64,000 nucleotides of DNA from Gymnodinialimonas sp. 202GB13-11 (GCF_040932485.1 NZ_JBFRBH010000001.1:1922001-1986000), one strand, 5' to 3'; counted from the first letter of the stretch, positions 1 to 8,869 are shown. Numbers and translations are program-made. Notes: generated by a model not told the origin, from the letters alone.

Positions 1-1
1 A

Positions 2-169
2 GGCGCGGCCTTTGGGTTCATCGTCGCGCTGATGGGCTGCTTCCACGGCATGAATTCCGGCCGCGGCGCGCGCGGCGTGGGCCGCGCCACTACGCAGGCC
101 GTCGTCTCCGCCTCCATCCTCATCCTCGCCGCCAACTACCTGCTGACGGAGGCGTTCTTCTCCGCATGA
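2..169 (+). CDS. mlaE: MlaE-type ABC transporter permease, C-terminal fragment
   Basis: The reading frame is open from the window edge and ends in TGA at 167-169, giving about 55 residues of a permease C-terminus. It holds the family-typical stretch GCFHGMNSGRGARGVGRATT followed by a last hydrophobic helix (VVSASILILAANYLL). MlaE proteins are inner-membrane permeases of phospholipid transporters that keep the outer membrane asymmetric. The stop overlaps the start of the ATPase gene (ATGA), so the two are translationally coupled. The start lies outside the window. Identity rests on this short motif plus the neighbouring MlaF-type ATPase. Confidence 0.85.
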   Translation, partial: GAAFGFIVALMGCFHGMNSGRGARGVGRATTQAVVSASILILAANYLLTEAFFSA

Positions 170-915
170 CCGACGCCGCCAAGATCAGCCTCAAAGACCT
201 GACCAAAAGCTTCGGCCAGAAGCATGTCCTAAAGGGCATCACCCTCGATGTGGCCAAAGGCGAAAGCCTCGTGGTTATCGGCGGCTCGGGCACCGGCAAA
301 TCGGTGCTTCTGAAATGTATCCTCGGTCTGATCAAACCCGATGCGGGTACCATCATGATCGACGGCAAACCGGCCTCCGACACGGCGCTCGAAAGCTTCG
401 GGATGCTCTTCCAAGGCGCCGCCCTATTCGACTCCATGCCCGTCTGGCAAAACGTCGCCTTCCGCCTTCTGCGCGGCCCCGGCAAGCGCCCCCGCAAGGA
501 GGCGCGTGAGATTGCCATCACCAAGCTGGGGCGCGTGGGCCTACCGTCAGAAACCGCCGACCTCTACCCGTCCGAGCTGTCGGGCGGCATGCAAAAACGC
601 GCAGGGCTCGCCCGCGCCATCGCCGCCGACCCTGAGATCATCTTTTTTGATGAACCCACCACCGGCCTTGACCCGATCATGTCCGGCGTCATCAACGACC
701 TGATCCGCGAAATCGTGTCCGAGATGGGGGCCACGACCATCACCATCACCCATGACATGTCATCTGTGCGCGCCATCGCCAGTACGGTTGCCATGCTCCA
801 CGCGGGCCATATCCAGTGGCACGGCCCCGCCACCGACCTCGATACGGCCCAAGACCCACATTTGCGCCAATTCATCTCCGGCTCTGCAACTGGCCCGATT
901 GAGACCTTACGTTAA
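166..915 (+). CDS. mlaF: MlaF-type ABC transporter ATP-binding protein
   Basis: A 249-residue ABC ATPase, normal length for MlaF. Walker A is at residues 39-46 (GGSGTGKS), the signature is LSGGMQKRAGLARAI and Walker B with the following D-loop is IIFFDEPTTGLDP. The GMQKR signature variant is typical of the Mla/Ttg2A branch, unlike the GQQQR of importers. It should energise the permease encoded just upstream, moving phospholipid between inner membrane and periplasmic MCE protein. The ATG at 166 overlaps the mlaE stop. The MCE-domain partner (mlaD) does not follow here; unknown membrane genes do. Confidence 0.92.
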   Translation: MTDAAKISLKDLTKSFGQKHVLKGITLDVAKGESLVVIGGSGTGKSVLLKCILGLIKPDAGTIMIDGKPASDTALESFGMLFQGAALFDSMPVWQNVAFRLLRGPGKRPRKEAREIAITKLGRVGLPSETADLYPSELSGGMQKRAGLARAIAADPEIIFFDEPTTGLDPIMSGVINDLIREIVSEMGATTITITHDMSSVRAIASTVAMLHAGHIQWHGPATDLDTAQDPHLRQFISGSATGPIETLR

Positions 916-919
916 GCCA

Positions 920-1351
920 ATGGATCAATTCGCCAACATCCCGCCCGAAGACATTCCCCTGAACTTCAGCGCCTTCACCTGGGCGATGATCTTCCTCGGC
1001 GCCGCCACCATGCGCGTCTTGCCCGCGCTCATGGCGCTCGGGGCGATCCTGAAACTGCGCGCCTTCCCAGAGCTTCGGTCGCTCCACGTTCTGCTACTGA
1101 TCGAGCTTGCCTTCATCGCAGCGCTTGCCTTGGCCGAGACATTCTCACTCGTCCCCGGCAGCTTCCGCGTCACTGGCATCTGGTCATTCCTCTGGGTCTT
1201 CGCCATCGCCTGGGCCGTCGTCACATGGATCCGCTCGGCGATCAAAACCGGCCTGCGCCCCCGCTGGATCGACACCGCGACACTAGTTTGCGCAGCTCTT
1301 TTGGTCTTCTCGCTGAGCGCCGCCATCCTACCGGACATGCTCACCCGATGA
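920..1351 (+). CDS. unknown four-helix membrane protein
   Basis: 143 residues beginning MDQFANIPPEDIP, starting 4 bases after the mlaF stop. About four hydrophobic segments are visible (roughly residues 18-43, 54-72, 84-103 and 118-138), with a positively charged loop (IRSAIKTGLRPRW) before the last one. I do not recognise a family. The tight spacing after mlaF and the ATGA overlap with the next gene suggest one transcript with the lipid transporter. A role connected to envelope lipids is inference from position only. Confidence 0.7.
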   Translation: MDQFANIPPEDIPLNFSAFTWAMIFLGAATMRVLPALMALGAILKLRAFPELRSLHVLLLIELAFIAALALAETFSLVPGSFRVTGIWSFLWVFAIAWAVVTWIRSAIKTGLRPRWIDTATLVCAALLVFSLSAAILPDMLTR

Positions 1352-1719
1352 GCCCAATCGCGCTGATCGAGGCCACGGCGACGGCGCTCTGGGTCTACGC
1401 CGCGCTCACCTTCGCCCATTGGGCCCTCCGCGCCGCCCGCCTTGACCGCCGCCAGCACATCGCCGCCGCGACCGACCTGCTCGGTCATTTGGTCCCAGCT
1501 ATGATCCTTTTGGTTTTAACGGTGTTGGCAGGTGCCCTCATAGGCCTGCCCTCGGTGGTGGCTTTCATCGCCCTGCTCTTTCCCGCCGGTCTTGCGTACG
1601 GCGCGCACATGGCGCTCCACGATATGGAGCCACCGCCGAGCCGGCCGCATCTCATCAGCCGACTCTTTATGACCATCGTTCTTGCCGTGCTGATCATCTT
1701 CACCCGCCAAGTCCGCTGA
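1348..1719 (+). CDS. unknown small membrane protein
   Basis: 123 residues starting MSPIALIEATATALW, with the ATG overlapping the previous stop (ATGA). Four hydrophobic stretches are apparent: near the N-terminus, at HLVPAMILLVLTVLAGALIG, at VVAFIALLFPAGLAYG and at the C-terminus. No catalytic motif or known family is evident. It is the last gene of the apparent mla-linked operon; the next 207 bases hold only a hairpin-rich element. Similar size and topology to the upstream protein may mean the two work as a pair, but I see no clear sequence similarity. Confidence 0.65.
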   Translation: MSPIALIEATATALWVYAALTFAHWALRAARLDRRQHIAAATDLLGHLVPAMILLVLTVLAGALIGLPSVVAFIALLFPAGLAYGAHMALHDMEPPPSRPHLISRLFMTIVLAVLIIFTRQVR

Positions 1720-1750
1720 CCCACCCCTCTTCGTTCTCGAATTATGCTTG

Positions 1751-1853
1751 GGGGTCTGGGGGGCAACGCCCCCCGGACCTGAGCCAAAGCCGCCCCCGGC
1801 GGCGACGCGAGGCGAAAGGCGTGCGGGCAACGCCCGCTCCTTTTGACAAAAGG
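1751..1853. repeat. hairpin-rich intergenic element
   Basis: Three consecutive inverted repeats fill this gap. The first is TCTGGGGGGC-AAC-GCCCCCCGGA (1755-1777, one wobble pair), the second GCGGGC-AAC-GCCCGC (1823-1837) and the third CCTTTT-GAC-AAAAGG (1839-1853). The shared GGGC-AAC-GCCC core and the dense packing look like a dispersed palindromic repeat of the REP type. A related but shorter element lies at 59209-59238. It could also help terminate the upstream operon. Confidence 0.55.
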
Positions 1854-1926
1854 GACCAAACCTTCCCCCTTGCGCCAACCGGCCTGACGCCCAAGATCGA
1901 AATGGCAACACATTCGAAGGCCCGCC

Positions 1927-2382
1927 ATGCACAAAGCCCTCATCGCAGCAAATCTTTGCCTGCTGGTGCTGTTCCCAGTGTCGTGGTTCGCGCCACTCAT
2001 GCGCGCAGGCCTGCTGCCCCTCTTCGGCCTGTCGGAAATTTCGATCCTATCCGGCCTCGGATCGCTGGCAGAGGATGGCGAATGGGCGCTTGTTGCTATC
2101 GTCGCCCTTTTTGCGCTGGTCTCACCAATGGTCAAAACCATCTGCCTAACACTGATACAATTGTCGAAAGCGCCTGCCCGCCTGCTGCCCGCGCTTGAGA
2201 TTGCTGGCAAACTGGCCATGGCCGACGTTTTCCTGATCGCCGTCTACATCACGCTGGCCAAAGGGCTTGCCGTGGGGCGGGTGGAAACAGCATGGGGTTT
2301 GTGGCTTTTCACGGCCTGTGTTCTCACCTCACTTGCCATCTCGATGCTAACCGCCCGCGCCGCAAAAGCCGCGCGGGGGTAG
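1927..2382 (+). CDS. PqiA-like (paraquat-inducible protein A) membrane protein
   Basis: 151 residues with four predicted membrane helices. The stretch LLPALEIAGKLAMADVFLIA resembles the conserved cytoplasmic-loop motif of PqiA family proteins. At this size it corresponds to about one half of a full-length PqiA, and it lacks the zinc-ribbon cysteines of some members. PqiA proteins are inner-membrane components that work with MCE proteins (PqiB) in lipid transport. The position just after an Mla-type transporter fits, although the repeat at 1751-1853 separates them. The start at ATG 1927 precedes the first helix. Confidence 0.75.
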   Translation: MHKALIAANLCLLVLFPVSWFAPLMRAGLLPLFGLSEISILSGLGSLAEDGEWALVAIVALFALVSPMVKTICLTLIQLSKAPARLLPALEIAGKLAMADVFLIAVYITLAKGLAVGRVETAWGLWLFTACVLTSLAISMLTARAAKAARG

Positions 2383-2400
2383 AGCATTAGAACCGCCCCC

Positions 2401-3447
2401 TCAAAAACGGAAGGACACGCCCAACGCGCCCTGGACCGTCTCCATGTCTGAGCCGATGCCGCCATAGCTGACACCGACCGAGATATCGGCCATCTCGCTC
2501 ATACCCAGATCAAGGCCCAGCTCGACCCGGCCGGATTGCCCTTCACGGTCGCTGCCGATCAATACCGGCCCGGCATCCCCATCCAGGCTGAAATTATCCG
2601 AGAACAGCCCGAACGAGACAGATCCCATGCCGGAAATCTCGTGGCTGTAGACAGCGCCAATCGAGGTCTCCGAGAAGGTCACTTCGCGTGTGCCAGCACC
2701 GGCCAGACCACCGCCAGTGCCGGTGATCTCCTCTCGGCCTGTGAGGTACGCCAGAGTCGGCGTGATGGTGCCGCCAGTGCCAAGTTCAACGTCGTAGCCA
2801 AGGGACACACGCAGGACCGTCGCGTCGCTTTCCGCGCTGCCAGCCGTTCCCAGCAAGACCTGATCGTAATCGTACCGTCCAAAGCGCAAGGCTGCATCGG
2901 CATGCCAGCCCCCACGTTCGTAGAGCGCCGAAAGGGTCAAGACCTGTCCCGTCGCCTCTGCCGTGTCGTTTGAAAAATCGAGAACGGATTCAACATCGCT
3001 CTGCACGAATGCGACCGAGGCACCAAGGGTCAGCTCTGGCGTCATTTCGCCGTCTAGGCCCAGTTCAAGCACTGTTGCTGTGTAGCGGCGCAGACTATCT
3101 TCCGATTGCAAGCCCGACAGCTCAACCCACGGCACCAAAACCACGCTGCCCGACCCCTGGCTGGAGAAACTGACCTGCGTGTCATTCATACTGGGCAACA
3201 GTCCGCCAAACCCGAGCGTCGGCGCACGCGAGGCGACATCAACCGCCCCCGCTCCACCGCGCTGCGGCTCGCCCCGCAAGAGCGTCGAATTGAGCGCCCC
3301 CATCGTGTTGGCAGCATTGCCCAGTTGCACATCCTGCGATGGACCGGATGGAAGAAGCGCACGCTGCAGATTTTGCGCCGCCGCCTGCCCCGCAGGCAGG
3401 CACAGTCCCACCACGGCCAAGGCCGCCAGTGTCTTTGTCGATGTCAT
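2401..3447 (-). CDS. exported outer-membrane beta-barrel (autotransporter-barrel-like) protein
   Basis: 348 residues from an ATG preceded by a GGGGA ribosome site; the frame extends further upstream but the signal peptide (MTSTKTLAALAVVGLCLPAGQAAAQ) fixes this start. After a short N-terminal region the chain is made of alternating-residue strands rich in Gly, Ser and Asp. It ends in GVSFRF, a terminal Phe being typical of barrels inserted by BAM. This suggests a C-terminal autotransporter-like barrel with almost no passenger domain. The function is unknown. It is convergent with the PqiA-like gene (18-base gap) and divergent from radA. Confidence 0.72.
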   Translation of the reverse strand: MTSTKTLAALAVVGLCLPAGQAAAQNLQRALLPSGPSQDVQLGNAANTMGALNSTLLRGEPQRGGAGAVDVASRAPTLGFGGLLPSMNDTQVSFSSQGSGSVVLVPWVELSGLQSEDSLRRYTATVLELGLDGEMTPELTLGASVAFVQSDVESVLDFSNDTAEATGQVLTLSALYERGGWHADAALRFGRYDYDQVLLGTAGSAESDATVLRVSLGYDVELGTGGTITPTLAYLTGREEITGTGGGLAGAGTREVTFSETSIGAVYSHEISGMGSVSFGLFSDNFSLDGDAGPVLIGSDREGQSGRVELGLDLGMSEMADISVGVSYGGIGSDMETVQGALGVSFRF

Positions 3448-3580
3448 GATATTCCCCAAGGTATTTTGTGATCGCCCCGATCGCCGACAGAAAACCCTAT
3501 TGCCCGCCAAGGTGCGAGGTCAGGAAATCCACCATTCTGCCCATTTCCCTTGCCCGCAGACCCGGCTAAGACCCGTTCCC

Positions 3581-4948
3581 ATGGCCAAACCCGTCACCAC
3601 CTTCACCTGCTCAAACTGCGGCGCGACCCACAAGAAATGGTCCGGTCGCTGCGATGAATGCGGCGAATGGAACACGATCCGTGAGGAAGCGCCGCTTGGT
3701 GCAGGCCCCGGAAAGGCCGCGCTTGGCTCGGCCAAGGGCCGCAAGCTCGCCCTGAAAGACTTGCGCACCAAGGAAGCGCCGCCGCCCCGGCAGTCGGCTG
3801 GCGTGGCTGAGCTTGACCGCGTCCTCGGCGGCGGGCTTGTCCCGGCCTCCGCAACGCTAGTGGGCGGTGATCCGGGCATCGGCAAATCCACCCTTCTGCT
3901 CCAGGCCGCCGCTGCATTTGCGCGCCAAGGGCTGAAAGTCATCTACGTTTCTGGCGAAGAAGCCACCGCGCAGGTCCGTATGCGGGCCGAGCGCCTTGGT
4001 CTTTCCGACAGCGCGGTGATGCTCGCGGCTGAAACTAACCTACGCGATATTTTGACCACGCTTGAGGCCGAGCAACCCGACCTCGCCATCATCGACTCGA
4101 TCCAGACCATGTGGCTCGACACTGTTGATAGCGCACCCGGCTCCGTCAGTCAGGTCCGCGCGTCAGCCCATGAACTCACGACCTTCGCAAAACGCCGCGG
4201 CACCGCAGTGATGCTCGTCGGTCACGTCACCAAGGAAGGCCAGATCGCAGGCCCTCGCGTGGTCGAGCATATGGTGGACACCGTCCTCTACTTTGAAGGC
4301 GAACGCGGGCACCAATTCCGCATCCTGCGCTCGGTGAAGAACCGGTTCGGCCCGGCGGACGAAATTGGCGTATTCGAGATGACGGGTCGTGGTCTTGCCG
4401 AAGTGCCAAACCCCTCTGCCCTGTTCCTGAGCGACCGCGAACAACCCGCCCCCGGATCAGTTGTCTTCGCCGGTATCGAAGGCACGCGGCCCGTTCTGGT
4501 TGAGTTTCAGGCTCTCGTCGCGCCGTCCTCGCTTTCCCAACCCCGTCGCGCCGTGGTCGGCTGGGATGGCTCGCGCCTGTCCATGATCCTCGCTGTGCTC
4601 GAAGCACGCGCGGGCATCTCGTTCCAAGGCCTCGACGTCTACCTCAACATTGCGGGCGGGATGCGAATATCGGAACCCGCCGCCGATCTCGCCGTCGCCG
4701 CCGCTCTTCTTTCCGCCCGCGAAGACAGCGCCCTGCCCCGCGAAACCGTGGTTTTTGGGGAACTTTCGCTGTCAGGCGCGCTCCGTCCGGTGTCTCAGGC
4801 CGAAAATCGGTTGAAAGAAGCCGTGAAACTTGGTTTTTCCTCCGCAATCGCACCGGCAGGCTGCCGGATCGCGGATAATGCGGGTGTTGCCGTCCAGTCC
4901 ATGGCGGACCTCCCCACTTTTGTGGGCGATGTGTTCGGGGCAGGATGA
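3581..4948 (+). CDS. radA: DNA repair protein RadA
   Basis: 455 residues, the usual RadA length. The N-terminal C4 zinc finger (CSNCGATHKKWSGRCDECG) is followed by a RecA-like ATPase core with Walker A GGDPGIGKST, the RadA-specific KNRFG motif, and a C-terminal Lon-protease-like domain. RadA is a branch-migration motor that processes recombination intermediates. The frame is open 400 bases further upstream, but the zinc finger begins right after ATG 3581, so longer starts are rejected. The next gene, cvpA, follows 29 bases later; radA-cvpA-purF is a recurrent alphaproteobacterial order. Confidence 0.96.
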   Translation: MAKPVTTFTCSNCGATHKKWSGRCDECGEWNTIREEAPLGAGPGKAALGSAKGRKLALKDLRTKEAPPPRQSAGVAELDRVLGGGLVPASATLVGGDPGIGKSTLLLQAAAAFARQGLKVIYVSGEEATAQVRMRAERLGLSDSAVMLAAETNLRDILTTLEAEQPDLAIIDSIQTMWLDTVDSAPGSVSQVRASAHELTTFAKRRGTAVMLVGHVTKEGQIAGPRVVEHMVDTVLYFEGERGHQFRILRSVKNRFGPADEIGVFEMTGRGLAEVPNPSALFLSDREQPAPGSVVFAGIEGTRPVLVEFQALVAPSSLSQPRRAVVGWDGSRLSMILAVLEARAGISFQGLDVYLNIAGGMRISEPAADLAVAAALLSAREDSALPRETVVFGELSLSGALRPVSQAENRLKEAVKLGFSSAIAPAGCRIADNAGVAVQSMADLPTFVGDVFGAG

Positions 4949-4977
4949 AGCGACTTACGAAGAGGTAGAGGGCAGCT

Positions 4978-5547
4978 ATGGACGGCTTCACCATTTTCGA
5001 CGGCGTCGTGGGCGGCGTCATCGTGATCTCGGCCATTCTGGCCTATGCGCGCGGCTTCGTGCGGGAGGTCATGTCGATTGCCGGCTGGATCGCAGCGGCC
5101 TTCGTGGCGTTCATCTTCGCGCCGAACGCTCTGCCCCTTATCTCGGAAATCCCCTACCTAGGCGATTTCATCGGCGAAAGCCGTGAGTTGGGTATCCTTG
5201 CCAGTTTTGCCATCGTCTTCGTTGTGGCCCTTGTGGTCGTGTCACTTTTCACGCCCCTCTTTTCGTCTGTCGTGCAACGATCCGCGATTGGCGGCATTGA
5301 TGCAGCGCTTGGATTCCTGTTCGGCGTAGCGCGTGGAGTGCTGCTCGTTGTGGTTGCATTGATCGCCTATGACCGCATTGTCGGTGATGAGCCTATCCCG
5401 GCCATTTCCGACAGCCGCTCCGCCGCAGTCTTTTCGACGCTTCAAGAAGATATCGAGGCGCAGATCCCAACCGATATGCCAAGCTGGATTCAAGACCGCT
5501 ACGAGGCGCTGGTGGGTGGCGAGGAAGAAGCTGCTCCCGCCGAGTAA
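4978..5547 (+). CDS. cvpA: CvpA family membrane protein (colicin V production)
   Basis: 189 residues beginning MDGFTIFDGVVGGVIVISA, with four hydrophobic segments and the family-typical ILAYARGFVREVMSIAGWIAA region. CvpA proteins are inner-membrane proteins linked to colicin V export and envelope homeostasis. In many bacteria they lie next to purF, as here, although a minus-strand gene (5566-6021) separates the two. The C-terminal 40 residues are acidic and probably cytoplasmic. A GAGG-type ribosome site precedes the ATG. Exact biochemical role is unknown even in model species. Confidence 0.92.
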   Translation: MDGFTIFDGVVGGVIVISAILAYARGFVREVMSIAGWIAAAFVAFIFAPNALPLISEIPYLGDFIGESRELGILASFAIVFVVALVVVSLFTPLFSSVVQRSAIGGIDAALGFLFGVARGVLLVVVALIAYDRIVGDEPIPAISDSRSAAVFSTLQEDIEAQIPTDMPSWIQDRYEALVGGEEEAAPAE

Positions 5548-5565
5548 CCCTCTCCGCAAGTGCGG

Positions 5566-6021
5566 TCAGCGCCGCCCCAGCGTCATTGCGAGCCCTGCTA
5601 GCAACAACACAGCCGCGCCGCCCAGATACATCCACAGCCCGGCCCGGATGAAGTCGCTCAGCAGTTCATAAGCCTGCTCCGCGTTCTGGAAATCAATCTC
5701 GAACGGCAAACCCAGATTGGCCCGGAATTCGTCGGCCCGGCTGTAGAAATGAATGCCGAGAACAACCGGCGAAAGACCAGCCAACAGGCAGAAAAGGCCC
5801 GAGCCACGCCCAAGCAACCCTGTCAGCGCCGCAAGGCCAGCGGCCGCAAATCCCCCCAGAAACACCCAAGCCTGCCACGGGCCATCGACGATCATGTCTT
5901 GCAGACCATCCCCGATCAGCGCGTTGGGCGAAAGCTCCTGCCCGGCAAAGGGCGGCTCAATCCATGTTACGAAATAACTGCACGCCATAGCCGCCCCGGC
6001 CAGGAAAATGAACAATCGCAT
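5566..6021 (-). CDS. unknown four-helix membrane protein
   Basis: 151 residues starting MRLFIFLAGAAMACSYFVTW, with hydrophobic segments at about residues 1-20, 50-70, 75-95 and 125-148. A polar loop of about 40 residues (HFYSRADEFRANLGLPFEIDF) lies between the third and fourth helices, probably periplasmic. No known motif is seen. The gene is convergent with cvpA (18-base gap) and divergent from purF, so it interrupts the usual cvpA-purF neighbourhood. I cannot assign a function. Confidence 0.65.
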   Translation of the reverse strand: MRLFIFLAGAAMACSYFVTWIEPPFAGQELSPNALIGDGLQDMIVDGPWQAWVFLGGFAAAGLAALTGLLGRGSGLFCLLAGLSPVVLGIHFYSRADEFRANLGLPFEIDFQNAEQAYELLSDFIRAGLWMYLGGAAVLLLAGLAMTLGRR

Positions 6022-6192
6022 GGGCCTGTTCCAATCTGCATTTTTCCGCTCAATTGTGCGTCAGACTACCGCAGATTGTGGCGACGGTCCATTGTTCTAC
6101 CAAATCGGCGGCGATGCGTTTGTGATCCTTTCGTGACACTGCCGCCCCATCCCACTATGCAGGGGCAAGCCCCGGCACCGGAGATTCGCCCG

Positions 6193-7671
6193 ATGGACGA
6201 GACAGCTTTTCCCCGCCATCCGTTCGAGCCTGACGATGATGATAAACTGCGCGAAGAATGCGGGGTTTTCGGCGTCATTGGCGTGACGGATGCCGCGAAT
6301 TTCGTGGCCCTTGGCCTGCACGCCTTGCAGCATCGCGGACAGGAAGCGGGTGGTATCGTCACCTGCGATGCTGACAAGCAGTTCCACTCCGCTCATCGCT
6401 TCGGCCTCGTCCGCGACACGTTCACCAGCCAAAAGGTCATGGAAACGCTGCCCGGCTCCCTCGGGATCGGCCATGTTCGCTACTCTACCGCCGGGTCCAA
6501 GGGCGCGACGCAGATCCGCGATGTGCAGCCCTTCTTTGGCGAGTTTTCCATGGGTGGCGCGGCGATTGCCCATAACGGCAATATCGTCAACGCGGACGAA
6601 TTGCGGCGCGAGCTGATTGAACGCGGCTCGATTTTCCAAAGCTCGTCCGACAGTGAATGCATAATTCACCTGATGGCGCGCAGCCTGCAAAAAACGATCC
6701 CCGAGCGAATGAAAGACGCGCTGCGCCGCGTGGAAGGTGCGTTCTCGGTCGTCGCCATGACGCGCACCAAGCTGATCGGTTGCCGCGACGCGCTCGGCGT
6801 GCGCCCGCTGGTGATCGGTAAGATCGGCGATGGCTATGCGCTTTCGTCCGAGACCTGCGGCCTCGACATCATTGGCGCCGAATACTTGCGGGATGTTGAA
6901 CCCGGCGAGATGGTGGTGATCACCGATAAAGGGATCGAGAGCTTCCGGCCGTTCGAAAAGCGCCCGTCGCGGTTCTGCATCTTTGAGCATGTTTATTTCA
7001 GCCGCCCTGACAGCATCATCGGCGGGCAGTCGGTCTATACCACGCGCCGCCAGATCGGCGTGGAATTGGCCAAGGAGACACCAGTTGAAGCCGACCTCGT
7101 CTGCCCCGTGCCTGACAGCGGCACGCCAGCGGCGATTGGATACAGCCAGGAAAGCGGCATTCCCTACGCCATGGGAATTATCCGCAACCAGTATATGGGC
7201 CGCACGTTCATCGAGCCGACCGAACAGATCCGCAATATGGGTGTGCGCCTGAAGTTGAACGTCAACCGCGCACTTATTCGCGGCAAGCGTGTGATCCTTG
7301 TGGACGACTCGGTGGTGCGCGGGACGACATCGCGCAAGATCAAGGAAATGATCCTGGATGCGGGCGCGGCTGAGGTTCATTTCCGCATCGCTTCTCCGCC
7401 GACGGCTTGGCCTTGCTTCTACGGGGTCGACACGCCCCAGCGCGAAAAGCTGCTGGCCGCAACCATGTCCGAGGATGAAATGCGCGATCATCTGGGCGTG
7501 GACAGCCTGAAATTCATCTCGCTCGATGGCCTGTACCGCGCTGTGGGCGAAGCAAATGGCCGCGACCCGGCGAAACCCGCCTATTGCGACGCCTGCTTCT
7601 CGGGCGCGTATCCGGTGCGGCCGACCGACCAGCTTGCGAAAGGATTCCAGCTTCTGGAGGCCGCGGAATGA
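6193..7671 (+). CDS. purF: amidophosphoribosyltransferase PurF
   Basis: 492 residues. It catalyses the first committed step of purine synthesis, glutamine plus PRPP to 5-phosphoribosylamine. The catalytic Cys is Cys23 (REECGVFG), so a 22-residue propeptide must be removed to expose it. The PRPP loop is VILVDDSVVRGTT and the C-terminus has CDACFSGAYP, as in the Bacillus-type, iron-sulfur-containing enzymes. Start chosen at the ATG at 6193 (CGGAG upstream); the longer open frame runs across the intergenic region. The stop overlaps the start of the next gene (ATGA). Confidence 0.96.
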   Translation: MDETAFPRHPFEPDDDDKLREECGVFGVIGVTDAANFVALGLHALQHRGQEAGGIVTCDADKQFHSAHRFGLVRDTFTSQKVMETLPGSLGIGHVRYSTAGSKGATQIRDVQPFFGEFSMGGAAIAHNGNIVNADELRRELIERGSIFQSSSDSECIIHLMARSLQKTIPERMKDALRRVEGAFSVVAMTRTKLIGCRDALGVRPLVIGKIGDGYALSSETCGLDIIGAEYLRDVEPGEMVVITDKGIESFRPFEKRPSRFCIFEHVYFSRPDSIIGGQSVYTTRRQIGVELAKETPVEADLVCPVPDSGTPAAIGYSQESGIPYAMGIIRNQYMGRTFIEPTEQIRNMGVRLKLNVNRALIRGKRVILVDDSVVRGTTSRKIKEMILDAGAAEVHFRIASPPTAWPCFYGVDTPQREKLLAATMSEDEMRDHLGVDSLKFISLDGLYRAVGEANGRDPAKPAYCDACFSGAYPVRPTDQLAKGFQLLEAAE

Positions 7672-8282
7672 TCCGCAAACTCTTCCGCCGTGACCGCCCT
7701 GCCCCGGAATTGCCCGAGGCGGAGTTGGCGCGAAGGCTGGTGGACCGCGCCTATCGCTGCGCCTGCTGTGACAAGGAATGGCGCGCCGCAGACGGGGCAT
7801 TCTGGCCCGCCGCACCCTTCGGCTGGAAGAACCCACCCGAACCGAAGGAGGACGAGACGTTCGAGCTGGGTTACATGGAAATGCTCACCGATAGTTATGC
7901 GCGCCGGGACGGCAATTTCCTGCTTCGCGCATTCCTGCCCATTCCGGTCAAGGACACCGACAGCGAAGTTTTCTTAGGCGTCTGGTGCAGCCTGTCATCG
8001 GGCAACCATGCGCGCTTCCGCTCCGCCCAACAGCGCGGCGATGCGCAGAATATGGGCGATCAGTTTTCGTGGCTCTACACGCAGCTTCCCCCGATCAGCG
8101 GCCCGTTGCTGACAAAAGGCGTGCTTGTGCCCTATTCCGAGGGCCGTACACCGCTTTACTGGATCACAGACGAAAAGCACCCGCTTTATCAAGGGCAGCA
8201 AGAAGGAATGCGCGCTGGCGAAATCCTTGAGCTATACGAGACCCTTGGATGCGGTGAGGTCGTTCAGCACCTCAAGGCCTGA
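7668..8282 (+). CDS. DUF2199-like conserved protein
   Basis: 204 residues, translationally coupled to purF by an ATGA overlap, with GGAGG inside the end of purF as ribosome site. The N-terminus has a CACCDKEW cysteine pair and the middle reads EVFLGVWCSLSS; the whole resembles proteins annotated as DUF2199. No catalytic site is evident. Co-translation with purF may only reflect operon compaction. The final TGA abuts the stop of the convergent gene, the two forming TGATCA. Confidence 0.72.
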   Translation: MIRKLFRRDRPAPELPEAELARRLVDRAYRCACCDKEWRAADGAFWPAAPFGWKNPPEPKEDETFELGYMEMLTDSYARRDGNFLLRAFLPIPVKDTDSEVFLGVWCSLSSGNHARFRSAQQRGDAQNMGDQFSWLYTQLPPISGPLLTKGVLVPYSEGRTPLYWITDEKHPLYQGQQEGMRAGEILELYETLGCGEVVQHLKA

Positions 8283-8855
8283 TCAGCCGCTGACGAACCG
8301 CAGGATCAGCCGCTCCATCACATCATCGACACGTACCACGACATAGATCGGGGCAATGACGCCGATCAGGTTGGTTTCCATCGGCAATCTGTCCGGGTCA
8401 TTGCACCGGCGCGAGGCGGCATCGACATGGATCGCGGCCACCGGATAGGCATTTCCTGTCCGCCGCTCCGGATCGAGGTAGTTGTGACCCGGCCCAAGGC
8501 CCTCGGTCGCGCAAATCGGGTCGGTCATGAAATGGGCGGCCAAAAGCCCCTCCTCTCGCGCATAGCCGCTTCCGGGGCCAAATAGCCCGGCTTCCGCAGG
8601 CAAATCCAGCAGACCAAACAAATCCTCTCGCCCGAAAGTCACGCCGAACACATCCGGCAGCGGGTCCGGCAGCACGAAGGCAAAAGGGGCTGCGTTGAGC
8701 GTGGCGATATAGGCCCCGTCCTCAAACGAGAAGGCCACGGGCGCGCCATCTTGTTCCAATCTCAGCCCAAGCCCTGCCGTCCCCCCGCCGGGCCGTGTTT
8801 GCGCTTGGGCAGAAGTCGCGAGCAAAAGCGAAAGGCAGAACAAAGCACAGCGCAT
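8283..8855 (-). CDS. exported protein of unknown function
   Basis: 190 residues with a clear signal peptide (MRCALFCLSLLLATSAQAQ, cleavage likely after AQA). The mature part contains two cysteines, in DPICATEG and ASRRCNDP, that could form a disulfide. I recognise no domain. The start is fixed by the signal sequence, but only 15 bases separate it from the T-run of a terminator-like hairpin behind bioY. Either read-through from bioY or a promoter overlapping that hairpin must supply its transcript. Confidence 0.68.
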   Translation of the reverse strand: MRCALFCLSLLLATSAQAQTRPGGGTAGLGLRLEQDGAPVAFSFEDGAYIATLNAAPFAFVLPDPLPDVFGVTFGREDLFGLLDLPAEAGLFGPGSGYAREEGLLAAHFMTDPICATEGLGPGHNYLDPERRTGNAYPVAAIHVDAASRRCNDPDRLPMETNLIGVIAPIYVVVRVDDVMERLILRFVSG

Positions 8856-8869
8856 TGATGGGGCGATCC

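Noticed and set aside
3179-3580. N-terminal extension of radA
   Set aside because: The extension is opposite the barrel-protein gene and has no family sequence; the RadA zinc finger begins right after ATG 3581.
5749-6192. N-terminal extension of purF
   Set aside because: It crosses the divergent membrane-protein gene and the promoter region; the propeptide and catalytic Cys follow naturally from ATG 6193.
6097-7836. 579-residue open frame antisense to purF
   Set aside because: It is a GC-rich mirror of the purF coding frame, contains no recognisable domain, and lies opposite a certain gene over its whole length.
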